DNA from: Mycobacterium alsense
GTDB lineage: Bacteria > Actinomycetota > Actinomycetes > Mycobacteriales > Mycobacteriaceae
Direction: 5' to 3'
DNA: 64,000 nucleotides
NCBI RefSeq assembly: GCF_002086635.1
Contig: NZ_MVHD01000022.1
Coordinates: 1-64,000 of the forward strand
Shown here: piece by piece, positions 52,925 to 61,164 of the stretch
Position numbering within the stretch: position 1 is the stretch's first letter
How the letters are laid out: every line of letters starts with the position of its first letter
The notes under the pieces: generated by a model
What the model was told of the DNA's origin: nothing
The model's input: the letters and a program-made list of their open reading frames with translations, nothing else
Database searches by the model: none
Made by a program: the position numbers and the translations under genes

Positions 52925-54667
52925 TCACCGCAGTTGCCAGCCGCGCGCGCGCAGGCGTTCCTGCCAGAACCGGGCGTAGGTCCCACCCGCGGTGACAAGT
53001 TGGTCGTGGCGTCCGCGTGCTGTGATCCGACCGTTGTCGAGAACGAGGATTTGGTCAGCGTCAATCACCGTCGAAAGCCGATGCGCGACAACAACGACGG
53101 TGCGGTCGCGAGCCAGTTCATGGATGGCGGCCGATACCGCGGCCTCGTTCACGGCGTCGAGCGCGGCCGTGGCTTCGTCCAGCAGCACGACGGGTGCGTT
53201 CTTGAGCAACGCGCGCGCAATGGCGACACGCTGCCTTTCCCCACCGGAAAGGATCGATCCGGCCTCACCGACCCGGGTGTCCCAGCCGTCGGGGAGACGG
53301 TCGATCACCTCGTCGAGGCGCGCAACGGCGGCGACGCGGTGCAGCTCCGATTCTTCCGTGTCGGGGTCCGCCATCCGCAGGTTTTCGGCGATGGTGCCGT
53401 CGAAAAGGTAGGCGTCGTCAAACACTTGCGCGGTCAGGTGCGCGACGGTGCTGGTGCCGAGCTCGCGCAGGTCGTAGCCGCCGAGCGCGATGCTGCCGTC
53501 GTCGACGTCGAAGAAGCGGCTGATCAGCCGAAGCAGCGTGGTCTTCCCCGAACCGGATGGGCCGACGATGGCGGTGAGGCGGCCACTCGGGATAATCGCG
53601 TCAACGCCTTTGATCACGGCATCGCCGTCGCCGTAACCGAAGCGCACACCACGTAATTCGATGTCGGCACTGGCGGGTGCAATCTCCCGGTCCGGTTCTG
53701 GCAGAGCCGGCACCGCGAGCAGATCGCGCACTCGCACAATCGCGTCGGCGGTGACTTGGACGTGGCCGGCCAGATCACCGAGCTGGGAGATCGGATCGAT
53801 CATGCGCAAGGTGATGATCAGCAGGCCGATCATGGTGGGCAGCGCCAGCTCGCCCTTCAGCGTCAGGGCGACGGTGAACGCGATGATGGCCGTGACGACA
53901 AGCTGCATCGTGCCGAAGCACCCGATCAGGCCCCAAGCCCCGCGAATGGTGAGCCGGGACTGTGAGCGTTGTTGGCGGGCAAGGGATTCCTCGAGCGTAC
54001 CGAGCTGCCGGTGAGTGAGAACCCCATAGGCCCGTAGCGTCGGTTGAAGACGGGCGTACTCAACGATCCGGGATGCGGTGGCGCCGATGTCATGGTCATA
54101 CTGCGCGTCGTTGCGGTGCACGACGAGCATGTAAAGCCGCAGTGCTGCCGCGCAGAGCAGGGCGCCCAGGGTCAATGCGATCCCGATACGCCAGTCGCCC
54201 GCGTAGCTGCCCACGATGAGGGTCGCCGGTGCACTGACGCCGACGACCACATGCCGCAGCAGATGCGCCGGAAAGTCCGCGACGTCGACGGCGTCTTTGG
54301 TGATCAGACGCCCCACCGGTCCGGTGCGGACGGCGCCGAACCAGCCGAGCGGCAGCGTGGCCAGATGGTTCCCGATCCGGGTGTGAAAGCCGGTCAGCAG
54401 ATCGGTCCCGATGAGATAGCCCAATGAAGTGCTGCGCGTGAGCAATCCGTGATGGAGGCTTACCGTCACGGCGATCGCGGCTATCCAGAACCACACCTGG
54501 CCCCAGGACGCGGGTCGTTCGATGAGTGCTGCGAGAAGGGGGATGACGAACAGGAATCCGAGGCCCTGCAGAACTCCTTGTGCGGCTTGCAATGCCAGCA
54601 TCGCGCGCAGACGGCGGCGCCCACGATCATCCAACAGCGCACTGAGGTAGCGAATGATGATGCTCAC
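52925..54667 (-). CDS. YbtQ/IrtB-like fused ABC transporter subunit 2
   Basis: This 580-residue half-transporter has an N-terminal membrane domain (six predicted helices, ~15-310) and a C-terminal ATPase with Walker A GPSGSGKTT, signature LSGGERQR, Walker B VLLDEATAALD and H-loop AHR. The canonical Q-loop position reads VFDD instead of VFQD, an unusual change. GTG 54667 overlaps the stop of the partner gene. Paired exporter-fold subunits without a periplasmic binding protein are the hallmark of siderophore importers YbtP/YbtQ and IrtA/IrtB. No SIP reductase domain is fused to either subunit. It probably takes up the metal-loaded product of the nearby NRPS operon (inference). Confidence 0.85.
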   Translation of the reverse strand: MSIIIRYLSALLDDRGRRRLRAMLALQAAQGVLQGLGFLFVIPLLAALIERPASWGQVWFWIAAIAVTVSLHHGLLTRSTSLGYLIGTDLLTGFHTRIGNHLATLPLGWFGAVRTGPVGRLITKDAVDVADFPAHLLRHVVVGVSAPATLIVGSYAGDWRIGIALTLGALLCAAALRLYMLVVHRNDAQYDHDIGATASRIVEYARLQPTLRAYGVLTHRQLGTLEESLARQQRSQSRLTIRGAWGLIGCFGTMQLVVTAIIAFTVALTLKGELALPTMIGLLIITLRMIDPISQLGDLAGHVQVTADAIVRVRDLLAVPALPEPDREIAPASADIELRGVRFGYGDGDAVIKGVDAIIPSGRLTAIVGPSGSGKTTLLRLISRFFDVDDGSIALGGYDLRELGTSTVAHLTAQVFDDAYLFDGTIAENLRMADPDTEESELHRVAAVARLDEVIDRLPDGWDTRVGEAGSILSGGERQRVAIARALLKNAPVVLLDEATAALDAVNEAAVSAAIHELARDRTVVVVAHRLSTVIDADQILVLDNGRITARGRHDQLVTAGGTYARFWQERLRARGWQLR

Positions 54668-56445
54668 CGACCAGCCTCCAGCTGCTCGGCCACTTCGCGT
54701 TCGGCGTTCCTTTCCTGCCGCCACAGTCGCGCATAGATTCCGTCGTTCTCGAGCAATTCGGAGTGCCGGCCGCGCTCGGCGATCCGGCCGCCATCGAGGA
54801 CGACGATGGCGTCGGCGCCTCGTACGGTGCTGAGCCGGTGCGCGATCACCAGCACGGTCCGGCCGCGCGCGACCTCGCTGAGCGCCTCCTGGATGCGAGC
54901 CTCGTTTTCCGGGTCGGCGCTGGCCGTGGCCTCGTCGAGAACCAGTATCGGGCGATCGGCGAGGATCGCCCGGGCGATGCAGACGCGCTGTCGTTCACCC
55001 GCCGAGAGCGCCGCGTCCTGGCCGACGACGGAATCGAGCCCGCGCGGCAACATCGCGATCCTCGACAAAATCTGGGCTTTCCCGGCCGCATCACGCACCG
55101 CCGCGTCGTCGGCGCCGGGACGGCCGAGGCGAATGTTGTCGCGGATGCTCATCTCCGACAACAGGTGCGAGTCCTGGAAGACGAAGGCGACGTGCCGGTA
55201 CAGCTGCGCGGGGTCGATCCGGCGCAGATCGACTCCGTACAGTTCAACCGAACCTTCGCACGGATCGTTGAACCGGGGAAGCAGCCTGGCCAGGGTGGAC
55301 TTTCCGGATCCGGATGGCCCCACCAGCGCGGTGATGGTCCCCCGATCGAGGCTCAGATCGACGCCGGTGAGTGCGACGGTGTCGCCATACGTGACGCGCA
55401 CGCCGCGCATCCGTACCACCGGCCCGGCACCGGTGACCCCGGCGGGATCGAGTTCGACCGGCTCGTCCGGCGTCGGAAGCTCCGGGGTGGCAAGCAATTC
55501 GCGAATTTCGCGGTAGACCTTCAGCGCGGTGACCAAGGGCTGCACCGACATCAGCACGGTCATCCATGCCGAAGTCATGACGGTGCCGAACACCAGAAAC
55601 GCGATGAAGTTCACCAGGGAAAGATGACCGCTTGCGGTGAGGATGCCGCCCGTCGTCGCGACGGCAAACAGAATGCTCGGCGGCGACAGGAATATCTCGG
55701 CGGCGACGCTTGCGGCGCTTGTCGCTTTGGCCCAGTCGAGGAAGAAACGCGCGAAACCGCGCGAGACTTCCTGGAAACGGCGGCTCGCTTCGCCCGGCGT
55801 GCCGAACGCCTTCACAACGCCGATGCCGTTCACGAATTCCACCGCGGCGCCGTTGAGACGTGCCAGCCAATCCATGAATTCCGGATACTTGGTCCCCGAA
55901 CTGGCCATCGCACGCCGGTATGCGGCCAGCCCGGCGACCACCGGGAGCAACGTCGCCAACGCCATCCGCCAGTCCAGGGCGAAGAGATAGGCGAACGCCA
56001 CCAGCGGCGGCACTGCGGCGGCGCTGAGTTCCACGATCGAATGCGCGATGAGCCGATGCAGGGCCGCGACGTCGTCTTCTACGGCCTTCTTGACGATGCC
56101 GGAGTTGCGATCGCTGAACCAGCTGAGCGGCACCTTGCTCAGCTTGGCCAGGAGGTCACGGCGGACCCGAAAGGACACCTTGATGTCGGCCAGGTGTGTC
56201 AGCACGCCGGCGGCCAGGACGCCCAGCTGTTTGACGGCCAGCGCGACGACCGCCACGACGACAATCGGCCAGACGTTGGTGTCGCCCGCAAGGAGTCGTC
56301 TGCTCACTTCCACGACGGCGAACAGCGGCGCCATACCGGCCAGGGAGCTGACCGCCGACAGCAGACCGCACGAAATGAGAGTTGTGCGGGCTGATTTGAG
56401 AATCTCCGGCTCCTGCCCGGGTCCTGGTGCCGCGCTTGGTCGCAC
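54664..56445 (-). CDS. YbtP/IrtA-like fused ABC transporter subunit 1
   Basis: This 593-residue half-transporter starts at GTG 56445 (VVRPSAAPGPGQEPEIL) with an AAGGGA ribosome site; the longer frame to 56550 has no support. It has six membrane helices (~20-310) and an ATPase with Walker A GPSGSGKST, a normal Q-loop VFQDSHLL, signature LSAGERQR (an Ala in place of the first Gly) and Walker B ILVLDEATASADPE. The first gene of the two-gene transporter operon, it would form a heterodimer with the 52,925 gene in which only one nucleotide site is canonical. Context and architecture suggest siderophore import; an export role cannot be ruled out. Confidence 0.85.
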   Translation of the reverse strand: MRPSAAPGPGQEPEILKSARTTLISCGLLSAVSSLAGMAPLFAVVEVSRRLLAGDTNVWPIVVVAVVALAVKQLGVLAAGVLTHLADIKVSFRVRRDLLAKLSKVPLSWFSDRNSGIVKKAVEDDVAALHRLIAHSIVELSAAAVPPLVAFAYLFALDWRMALATLLPVVAGLAAYRRAMASSGTKYPEFMDWLARLNGAAVEFVNGIGVVKAFGTPGEASRRFQEVSRGFARFFLDWAKATSAASVAAEIFLSPPSILFAVATTGGILTASGHLSLVNFIAFLVFGTVMTSAWMTVLMSVQPLVTALKVYREIRELLATPELPTPDEPVELDPAGVTGAGPVVRMRGVRVTYGDTVALTGVDLSLDRGTITALVGPSGSGKSTLARLLPRFNDPCEGSVELYGVDLRRIDPAQLYRHVAFVFQDSHLLSEMSIRDNIRLGRPGADDAAVRDAAGKAQILSRIAMLPRGLDSVVGQDAALSAGERQRVCIARAILADRPILVLDEATASADPENEARIQEALSEVARGRTVLVIAHRLSTVRGADAIVVLDGGRIAERGRHSELLENDGIYARLWRQERNAEREVAEQLEAGR

Positions 56446-56635
56446 AACTATCCCTTCGTCGCTACCATCCGCCGTCGGGCCGACGTCGCAATAATGCGCT
56501 ACGCCGGAAACGACAGGTGCGTACCCGTGCCGCCGGTGGCGGGATCGCACGCAACTGCGCTAACCTGACTCGCGTCGCCCACCTGCAAGCAATTCGCAGG
56601 ATAGCCACAAGCAGCCTGCACGATTCGCTCCAGCG

Positions 56636-56650
56636 TGACCCATTGGGTCA
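56636..56650. promoter_or_regulatory. Perfect palindrome TGACCCATTGGGTCA
   Basis: Two perfect 7-base arms around one T. It lies 186 bases from the importer start and just before the riboswitch. It is a good candidate for a dimeric repressor operator controlling one or both divergent transcripts, or it may overlap the promoter of the riboswitch RNA. It does not match IdeR or Zur consensus. Confidence 0.5.
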
Positions 56651-56659
56651 GTTGGAATG

Positions 56660-56822
56660 CAACAATGTCGCCGGTAAGGCGATGACGACGCAGGAAGCCG
56701 GTGCAAATCCGGCGCGGTCCCGCCACTGTCATCGGGGAGCGACCCTCAATAGGCCACGGCCACTGGCTGGAAGGCGAGGCGAGCGGCGATCCGAGAGCCA
56801 GGAGACTCGCGTCATCGCGTCC
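56660..56822 (+). ncRNA. Cobalamin (vitamin B12) riboswitch upstream of a PPE gene
   Basis: The conserved core is clear: GGAAGCCGGTGCAAATCCGG at 56693-56712, then GCGGTCCCGCCACTGT to 56729, and the B12 box GAGCCAGGAGACTCGC at 56795-56810, with variable stems between. Order and spacing fit the adenosylcobalamin riboswitch. It reads on the plus strand into the PPE gene 130 bases downstream, so B12 should reduce expression of that gene and perhaps the following row. In M. tuberculosis a B12 riboswitch likewise precedes PPE2. Exact ends are approximate. Confidence 0.9.
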
Positions 56823-56953
56823 TGCGACACCGGGGCGGAGCATCCCGGAGAGAGCTTTCGCCTCATGACGCTGCACGGCATATCCGGCGGCCGCGGTGAC
56901 CGTACCGTTGAACCGCCCGCCGCGCGCGCGATTGGCACCCGGGGCCGGCCGCG

Positions 56954-58447
56954 ATGACCGGCCCGATCTGGGCGGCATCCCCGCCCGAGGTGCACTCCGC
57001 ACTGCTCTCGACTGGACCGGGAGCGGGTCCGCTCCTGGCCTCCGCCGCGGCGTGGAGTTCACTGAGCGCCGAATACACCGAGGCGGCCGATGAGCTGAAC
57101 GCGCTGTTGGCCGCGGTACAGGCCGGGTCCTGGGACGGTCCGACCGCCGAGACCTACGTGGCAACGCACACGCCATATCTGGCGTGGCTGATGCAAGCCA
57201 GCGCCAACAGCGCCGCGACAGCCAACCAGCACGAAACCGCGGCCGCCGCCTATGCCGCGGCCCTGGCCGCCATGCCCACCCTGGCCGAACTCGCCGCCAA
57301 CCACGCCACCCACGCGGTGTTGCTGGCAACAAATTTCTTCGGAATCAACACCATCCCCATCGCGGTCAACGAGGCCGACTACGTACGGATGTGGCTTCAG
57401 GCCGCCACGACCATGACCATCTATCAAGCGGCCTCCGCCGAGACCGTCGCCGCGGCGCCCAGCACACCGCCGGCCCCGGCAATACTGAAATCCGGCGACC
57501 CGTCCACCGCGGCAGACCTTTCCCCCGCTGGCATCCTCGCCGGCTGGGAGAATTTCGTTGAGAACTTCACGAATCAGCTGTTCGGCACCCAGAGCCCGAT
57601 CTACGCCTCTACGGCGCTGACAAATCTGTTGGCGAATCCTTCCCCGGAGGCCTTCGTTGCCCTTTTGTTCGCCCTGCCTTACGAAGTCGCCTTCGACACG
57701 TTGTTCTTCGCGCCCGCGGCGCTGCTGGGTACGCCGCTCTTGCCGTTGGCCGGTCTGGCCGGTCTTGCGGGTATGGCCGGGCTCGCGGGACTCCCTCACC
57801 CGAGCCAGCTGCCCGACACAAGCGACCAGATACCGGAATCCCCTGCGGGCCCGGCGCGGGCGACGGGGATCGCATCGCCGATTGCACTACCCGGTGCCGC
57901 CACACCGGCCGCCACGGCCGCTTCGACGCCCGCGTCGGCGCCGACGGCCGCGAGCACATCCACATCGGCATCGGCCGTCGGCACAACCGGTTTCGGCTAC
58001 CTGGTGGCCGGCGCGGGACCGGACGAAGAAGGTCCGACCCTGATCGACCGCGGAAAAGCCACCGCGCCGGCGGCCGATATCACCGCGGCCGCCGCGGCCA
58101 CGGCGCCTGCACCAACCCAGCAGCGGGCGCGGCGACGCCGACGGACCGTCATGAGAGGCGACGCCGACGAATACATGGACCTGGACTCCGACCTGGACGC
58201 TCCGGCGCCCGACGCGCCCGCCGCGACGGCTGCCTCAAACCAGGGTGCGAAATCGCTGGGATTCACCGGCACGGTGTCCACCGCGGACAAAGTCCGTCCG
58301 GAAGGATTGATCACCCTCGCCGGTGGCCTCAGCGCCGGACCGGTCGCGCCGAGGCTGCCACAGACCTGGGGCGGCGACCCTGATCGAGACTCGCCAAGGT
58401 TTGGCGGAACGCAGGGTCCAGGGCGAACGGAAGAAGGACACGAGTAA
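56954..58447 (+). CDS. PPE family protein (PPW type), B12-riboswitch controlled
   Basis: This 497-residue PPE protein starts [19 protein letters not shown] at ATG 56954. It has the helical PPE domain (to ~180, [16 protein letters not shown]), a hydrophobic middle with repeated [12 protein letters not shown], a Ser/Ala/Thr-rich linker, a polybasic block ([14 protein letters not shown]), an acidic stretch ([11 protein letters not shown]) and the PxxPxxW-like end (PRLPQTW). It is a close paralogue of PPE4 and of the 59,614 gene. The polybasic/acidic tail resembles the proposed nuclear-localisation region of PPE2 in M. tuberculosis. Being behind a cobalamin riboswitch, it may help B12 or cobalt uptake (inference). 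Confidence 0.92.
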   Translation: MTGPIWAASPPEVHSALLSTGPGAGPLLASAAAWSSLSAEYTEAADELNALLAAVQAGSWDGPTAETYVATHTPYLAWLMQASANSAATANQHETAAAAYAAALAAMPTLAELAANHATHAVLLATNFFGINTIPIAVNEADYVRMWLQAATTMTIYQAASAETVAAAPSTPPAPAILKSGDPSTAADLSPAGILAGWENFVENFTNQLFGTQSPIYASTALTNLLANPSPEAFVALLFALPYEVAFDTLFFAPAALLGTPLLPLAGLAGLAGMAGLAGLPHPSQLPDTSDQIPESPAGPARATGIASPIALPGAATPAATAASTPASAPTAASTSTSASAVGTTGFGYLVAGAGPDEEGPTLIDRGKATAPAADITAAAAATAPAPTQQRARRRRRTVMRGDADEYMDLDSDLDAPAPDAPAATAASNQGAKSLGFTGTVSTADKVRPEGLITLAGGLSAGPVAPRLPQTWGGDPDRDSPRFGGTQGPGRTEEGHE

Positions 58448-58545
58448 GCGTCCAACGGCAAGGGGAACCGTGCTGACCGACCTATCCGGATGCGCTATAC
58501 GCTCTGCGCTTGACAATGGACTTATCCAGGGAGGGCAGTGACACG

Positions 58546-59280
58546 ATGGCAGCTACCCCAAACACCGATCCGTACGCTCAGTCCGCGGAATTCTACGAAG
58601 TGATGGCGATTCCACACTGGAATATGAAGCGAGAGGTGCTGGTATCCGCGTTGACAGCTCGTGGGGCGGTGACCGAGCCAGTGCTCGACATCGGGGCGGG
58701 GACCGGGCTTTCGACGACCACCATCGCTGACACCATTCCTGACGTTCCGATCCATGCGGTCGAGCCCTCGGCGGGTATGCGCGCCGCGCTCGTCTCACGA
58801 ATCCTCGGCCGCGGTGACCTGATCGACCGGGTCACCGTGCATCCGGTCAGCATCGAGGAGGTCGACCTCCCCGACCGCGTCGGGGCCGCCGTGCTGATGG
58901 GGGTCATCGGATTCCTTGATCGGGAAGCGCGCCAACGTTTTTGGACGGAGCTGCGACCGCGGCTCACGCCCCAGGCACCCGCGATCGTGGAGGTGATGGC
59001 CCTCGATCAGCCCATGTCACTGCCCGAGATGACGATCGCCCAGCAGCGCATCGGCGGACGCGAGAACGAAGTACGCATTTCTGGTGAACCCGCCGGCGAG
59101 GACGCGGAGCATTGGACGATGCGCTACCTAGTACGGGAAGACGACAAGGTCGTCAGGGATTTCACCGCCGAATACACGTGGCACACCGTGGGAATCGCCG
59201 AACTCGCCCAAGAAGCAGACGCGCACGACATGACGTTTCAACAGCTGCACCCAATCATCGGCGTCCTGCATCCACGTTGA
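58546..59280 (+). CDS. Class I SAM-dependent methyltransferase between two PPE genes
   Basis: This 244-residue protein starts at ATG 58546 (MAATPNTDPYAQSAEFYEV) behind CCAGGGAGGG; the frame from 58510 lacks a ribosome site. Motif I reads VLDIGAGTGLSTTT, with the acidic AVEPSAGMRAAL following, as in small-molecule methyltransferases of the Methyltransf_11/25 type. C-terminal 100 residues include beta strands DKVVRDFTAEYTWHTVG. The substrate is unknown. It lies 98 bases after the riboswitch-controlled PPE gene in the same direction and may be part of that transcript. Confidence 0.85.
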   Translation: MAATPNTDPYAQSAEFYEVMAIPHWNMKREVLVSALTARGAVTEPVLDIGAGTGLSTTTIADTIPDVPIHAVEPSAGMRAALVSRILGRGDLIDRVTVHPVSIEEVDLPDRVGAAVLMGVIGFLDREARQRFWTELRPRLTPQAPAIVEVMALDQPMSLPEMTIAQQRIGGRENEVRISGEPAGEDAEHWTMRYLVREDDKVVRDFTAEYTWHTVGIAELAQEADAHDMTFQQLHPIIGVLHPR

Positions 59281-59613
59281 CCGCGACACGCGCCGGAGCG
59301 GTAAGGATGTGCAAGCCAGCGGCCCGAGACCCTTCCGGTAGACGCCGGGGGGCACCGGCACACCGTCCGCAGCGCGATCGCCTCGGGGCGATCAACTCAC
59401 GCTTCCGCAAGATTCCGCGGAACTCCTGATACGTCGCAGGCGACTAATAGGCATGCCGGTTTACCGCCGCCGCGGCGGGTGCCCGAACCTCCCATCGGCA
59501 TCGACACAACGCCGGGGAAACCGCGTTGCTGCCAGGGCGCCGGAGGTGTTCGGCCGGGCCGCGGCCGCTTGGGGGGCTGTCGCCGTCCGGGATCTGATCG
59601 TGCCTGGTCAACA
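59281..59613. other. 333-base gap with a stem-loop
   Basis: No gene is visible. A perfect 7-base-pair stem with a 4-base loop (GATCGCC TCGG GGCGATC, 59376-59393) lies about 95 bases after the methyltransferase stop, without a T-run, so it may be a weak terminator or attenuator. The rest is GC-rich leader of the PPE gene. Confidence 0.5.
59376..59393. terminator. Stem-loop downstream of the methyltransferase gene
   Basis: GATCGCC and GGCGATC pair perfectly around TCGG. There is no following T-tract. Mycobacterial terminators often lack one, so termination between the methyltransferase and second PPE gene is possible but unproven. Confidence 0.3.
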
Positions 59614-61137
59614 TTGACCGGGCCGGTGTGGATGGCATCGCCGCCCGAGGTGCATTCGGCGTTGCTGAGCAGTGGACCGGGACCCGGCCCGCTGCTGGCG
59701 GCGGCGGGAGCATGGGGCTCGTTGAGCGCCGCGTACGCCGAGGCGGCGGAGGACTTGTCGGCGCTGGTGTCGGGCGTGCAAGCCGGAGCGTGGGAGGGAC
59801 CCACCGCCGAATCATATGCGGCCGCCCATGCGCCGTACGTGGCATGGCTGGCCCAAGCGGCCACCGACGCCGCCACCACGGCCGCCCAACACGAGACCTC
59901 GGCGACCGCCTACACCGGCGCGCTGGCCGCCATGCCCACCCTGGGCGAGCTGGCCGCCAACAACGCGACCCACGCAGCGCTACTGGCGACGAATTTCTTT
60001 GGGATCAACACCATTCCCATCGCGGTCAACGAGGCCGACTACGCGCGGATGTGGATTCAGGCCGCCACCACCATGTCCGTCTATCAAGCGGTCTCCACCC
60101 AGGCCGTAGCGGCGGCGCCGAACACGCCGCCGGCACCCGCGGTCGTCAAATCCGCTGATCCGTCCCCCGCCGCGGACCTCTCCCCCAGCGACATCCTCAA
60201 CAATGTCCTCAACGGCTGGTCGAATGTGGTCCAGAGCATCGCGGATCAGTTGTTCGGCGTCCCGGGCCCGCCGCCACTGGATTCTTCCAGCACATTCCCG
60301 GTGGGGGTGATGGATTTCTTGACGAGTCCCTCACCGGCGCTGCTTGGCGCCCTCGTGTTTGCCGCGACTTTCGAGGTCACCTTCGACACCTTGTTCTTCG
60401 CGCCCGCGGCGCTGTTGGCTACCCCGTTTCTGCCGTTGGTCGGCCTGGCCGGTCTCGCGGGTCTGGCCGGGCTGGCCGGAATACCTCACCCGGGACCGCT
60501 GCCCGATATCGGCAATCCGATTCCGGAATCCTCTGCAGCGCAGGCGCAGCCACCCGCGGGGATCGCCGCTGCGCTCGCCACGCCCGGGACCGTCGCGCCG
60601 ACCGCGGTTGGAGCGCCGACGCCCGCATCGGCGCCCGCGTCCGCCCCGGCGACGGCACCGGCAGCCACAGCCGGCACGGCCGCATATCTGGTGTCCGGCG
60701 GCGGCCCTGACGAAGGGGGCGGCCCGACGCTGACCGGCCGCGGCAAGGCGACGGCGTCGGCGCCGGACATCGCCGCGGCCGCCGCCGCCCCACGGCGCGC
60801 CGCAACCCGGGAGCGATCGCGGCGACGCCGACAGGCCGTGCTGCCGGGCCGCGGCCACGAATACATGGATATCGACTCCGAGCTGGACGCTCCGCCGGAC
60901 GGCGCGCCCACCGCGACAACTGCCTCAAACCGGGCGGGCGGGCCGTTGGGGTTCACCGGGACGGCATCGGTCCCCGACACGGCACGCCCGGAAGGATTGA
61001 TCACCCTCGCCGACAGCTTCGGCGCCGGACCCAGCGCACCGCGACTGCCGCACACCTGGGGCAACGTCGCCAAGGACCACCCACCGGGATCCGGTAGGAC
61101 GCTGGATCCCGGGCAGGCGGAAGACCGCGACAAATAA
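59614..61137 (+). CDS. PPE family protein (PPW type), second island copy
   Basis: This 507-residue PPE protein is assigned a TTG start at 59614 ([23 protein letters not shown]), since PPE proteins begin two to five residues before [14 protein letters not shown] 59632 is the alternative and the longer frame to 59479 is not family-like. It has a PPE domain to ~180, [12 protein letters not shown] middle, polybasic RERSRRRRQAVLPGRG, acidic EYMDIDSELDA and PRLPHTW end. It is 60-70% alike by eye to the 56,954 copy over the PPE domain. No Shine-Dalgarno is evident. The PE-PPE gene follows 27 bases later, probably in one transcript. Confidence 0.88.
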   Translation: MTGPVWMASPPEVHSALLSSGPGPGPLLAAAGAWGSLSAAYAEAAEDLSALVSGVQAGAWEGPTAESYAAAHAPYVAWLAQAATDAATTAAQHETSATAYTGALAAMPTLGELAANNATHAALLATNFFGINTIPIAVNEADYARMWIQAATTMSVYQAVSTQAVAAAPNTPPAPAVVKSADPSPAADLSPSDILNNVLNGWSNVVQSIADQLFGVPGPPPLDSSSTFPVGVMDFLTSPSPALLGALVFAATFEVTFDTLFFAPAALLATPFLPLVGLAGLAGLAGLAGIPHPGPLPDIGNPIPESSAAQAQPPAGIAAALATPGTVAPTAVGAPTPASAPASAPATAPAATAGTAAYLVSGGGPDEGGGPTLTGRGKATASAPDIAAAAAAPRRAATRERSRRRRQAVLPGRGHEYMDIDSELDAPPDGAPTATTASNRAGGPLGFTGTASVPDTARPEGLITLADSFGAGPSAPRLPHTWGNVAKDHPPGSGRTLDPGQAEDRDK

Positions 61138-61164
61138 GCTTGCTGCGAATAGGGAGGGGGCCGT

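Larger units (their letters stand above)
56446..56953. other. 508-base divergent regulatory region: importer promoter, palindrome and B12 riboswitch
   Basis: No protein gene is present. It contains the promoter region of the minus-strand ABC pair, a perfect 15-base palindrome at 56636-56650, the cobalamin riboswitch at about 56660-56822 reading toward the PPE gene, and about 130 bases of leader after it. Minus-strand open frames across the riboswitch are shadows. Confidence 0.75.

Noticed and set aside
56499..57332. 277-codon minus ORF over the riboswitch and the PPE start
   Set aside because: It crosses a structured RNA and a real plus-strand PPE gene; no protein family resemblance.
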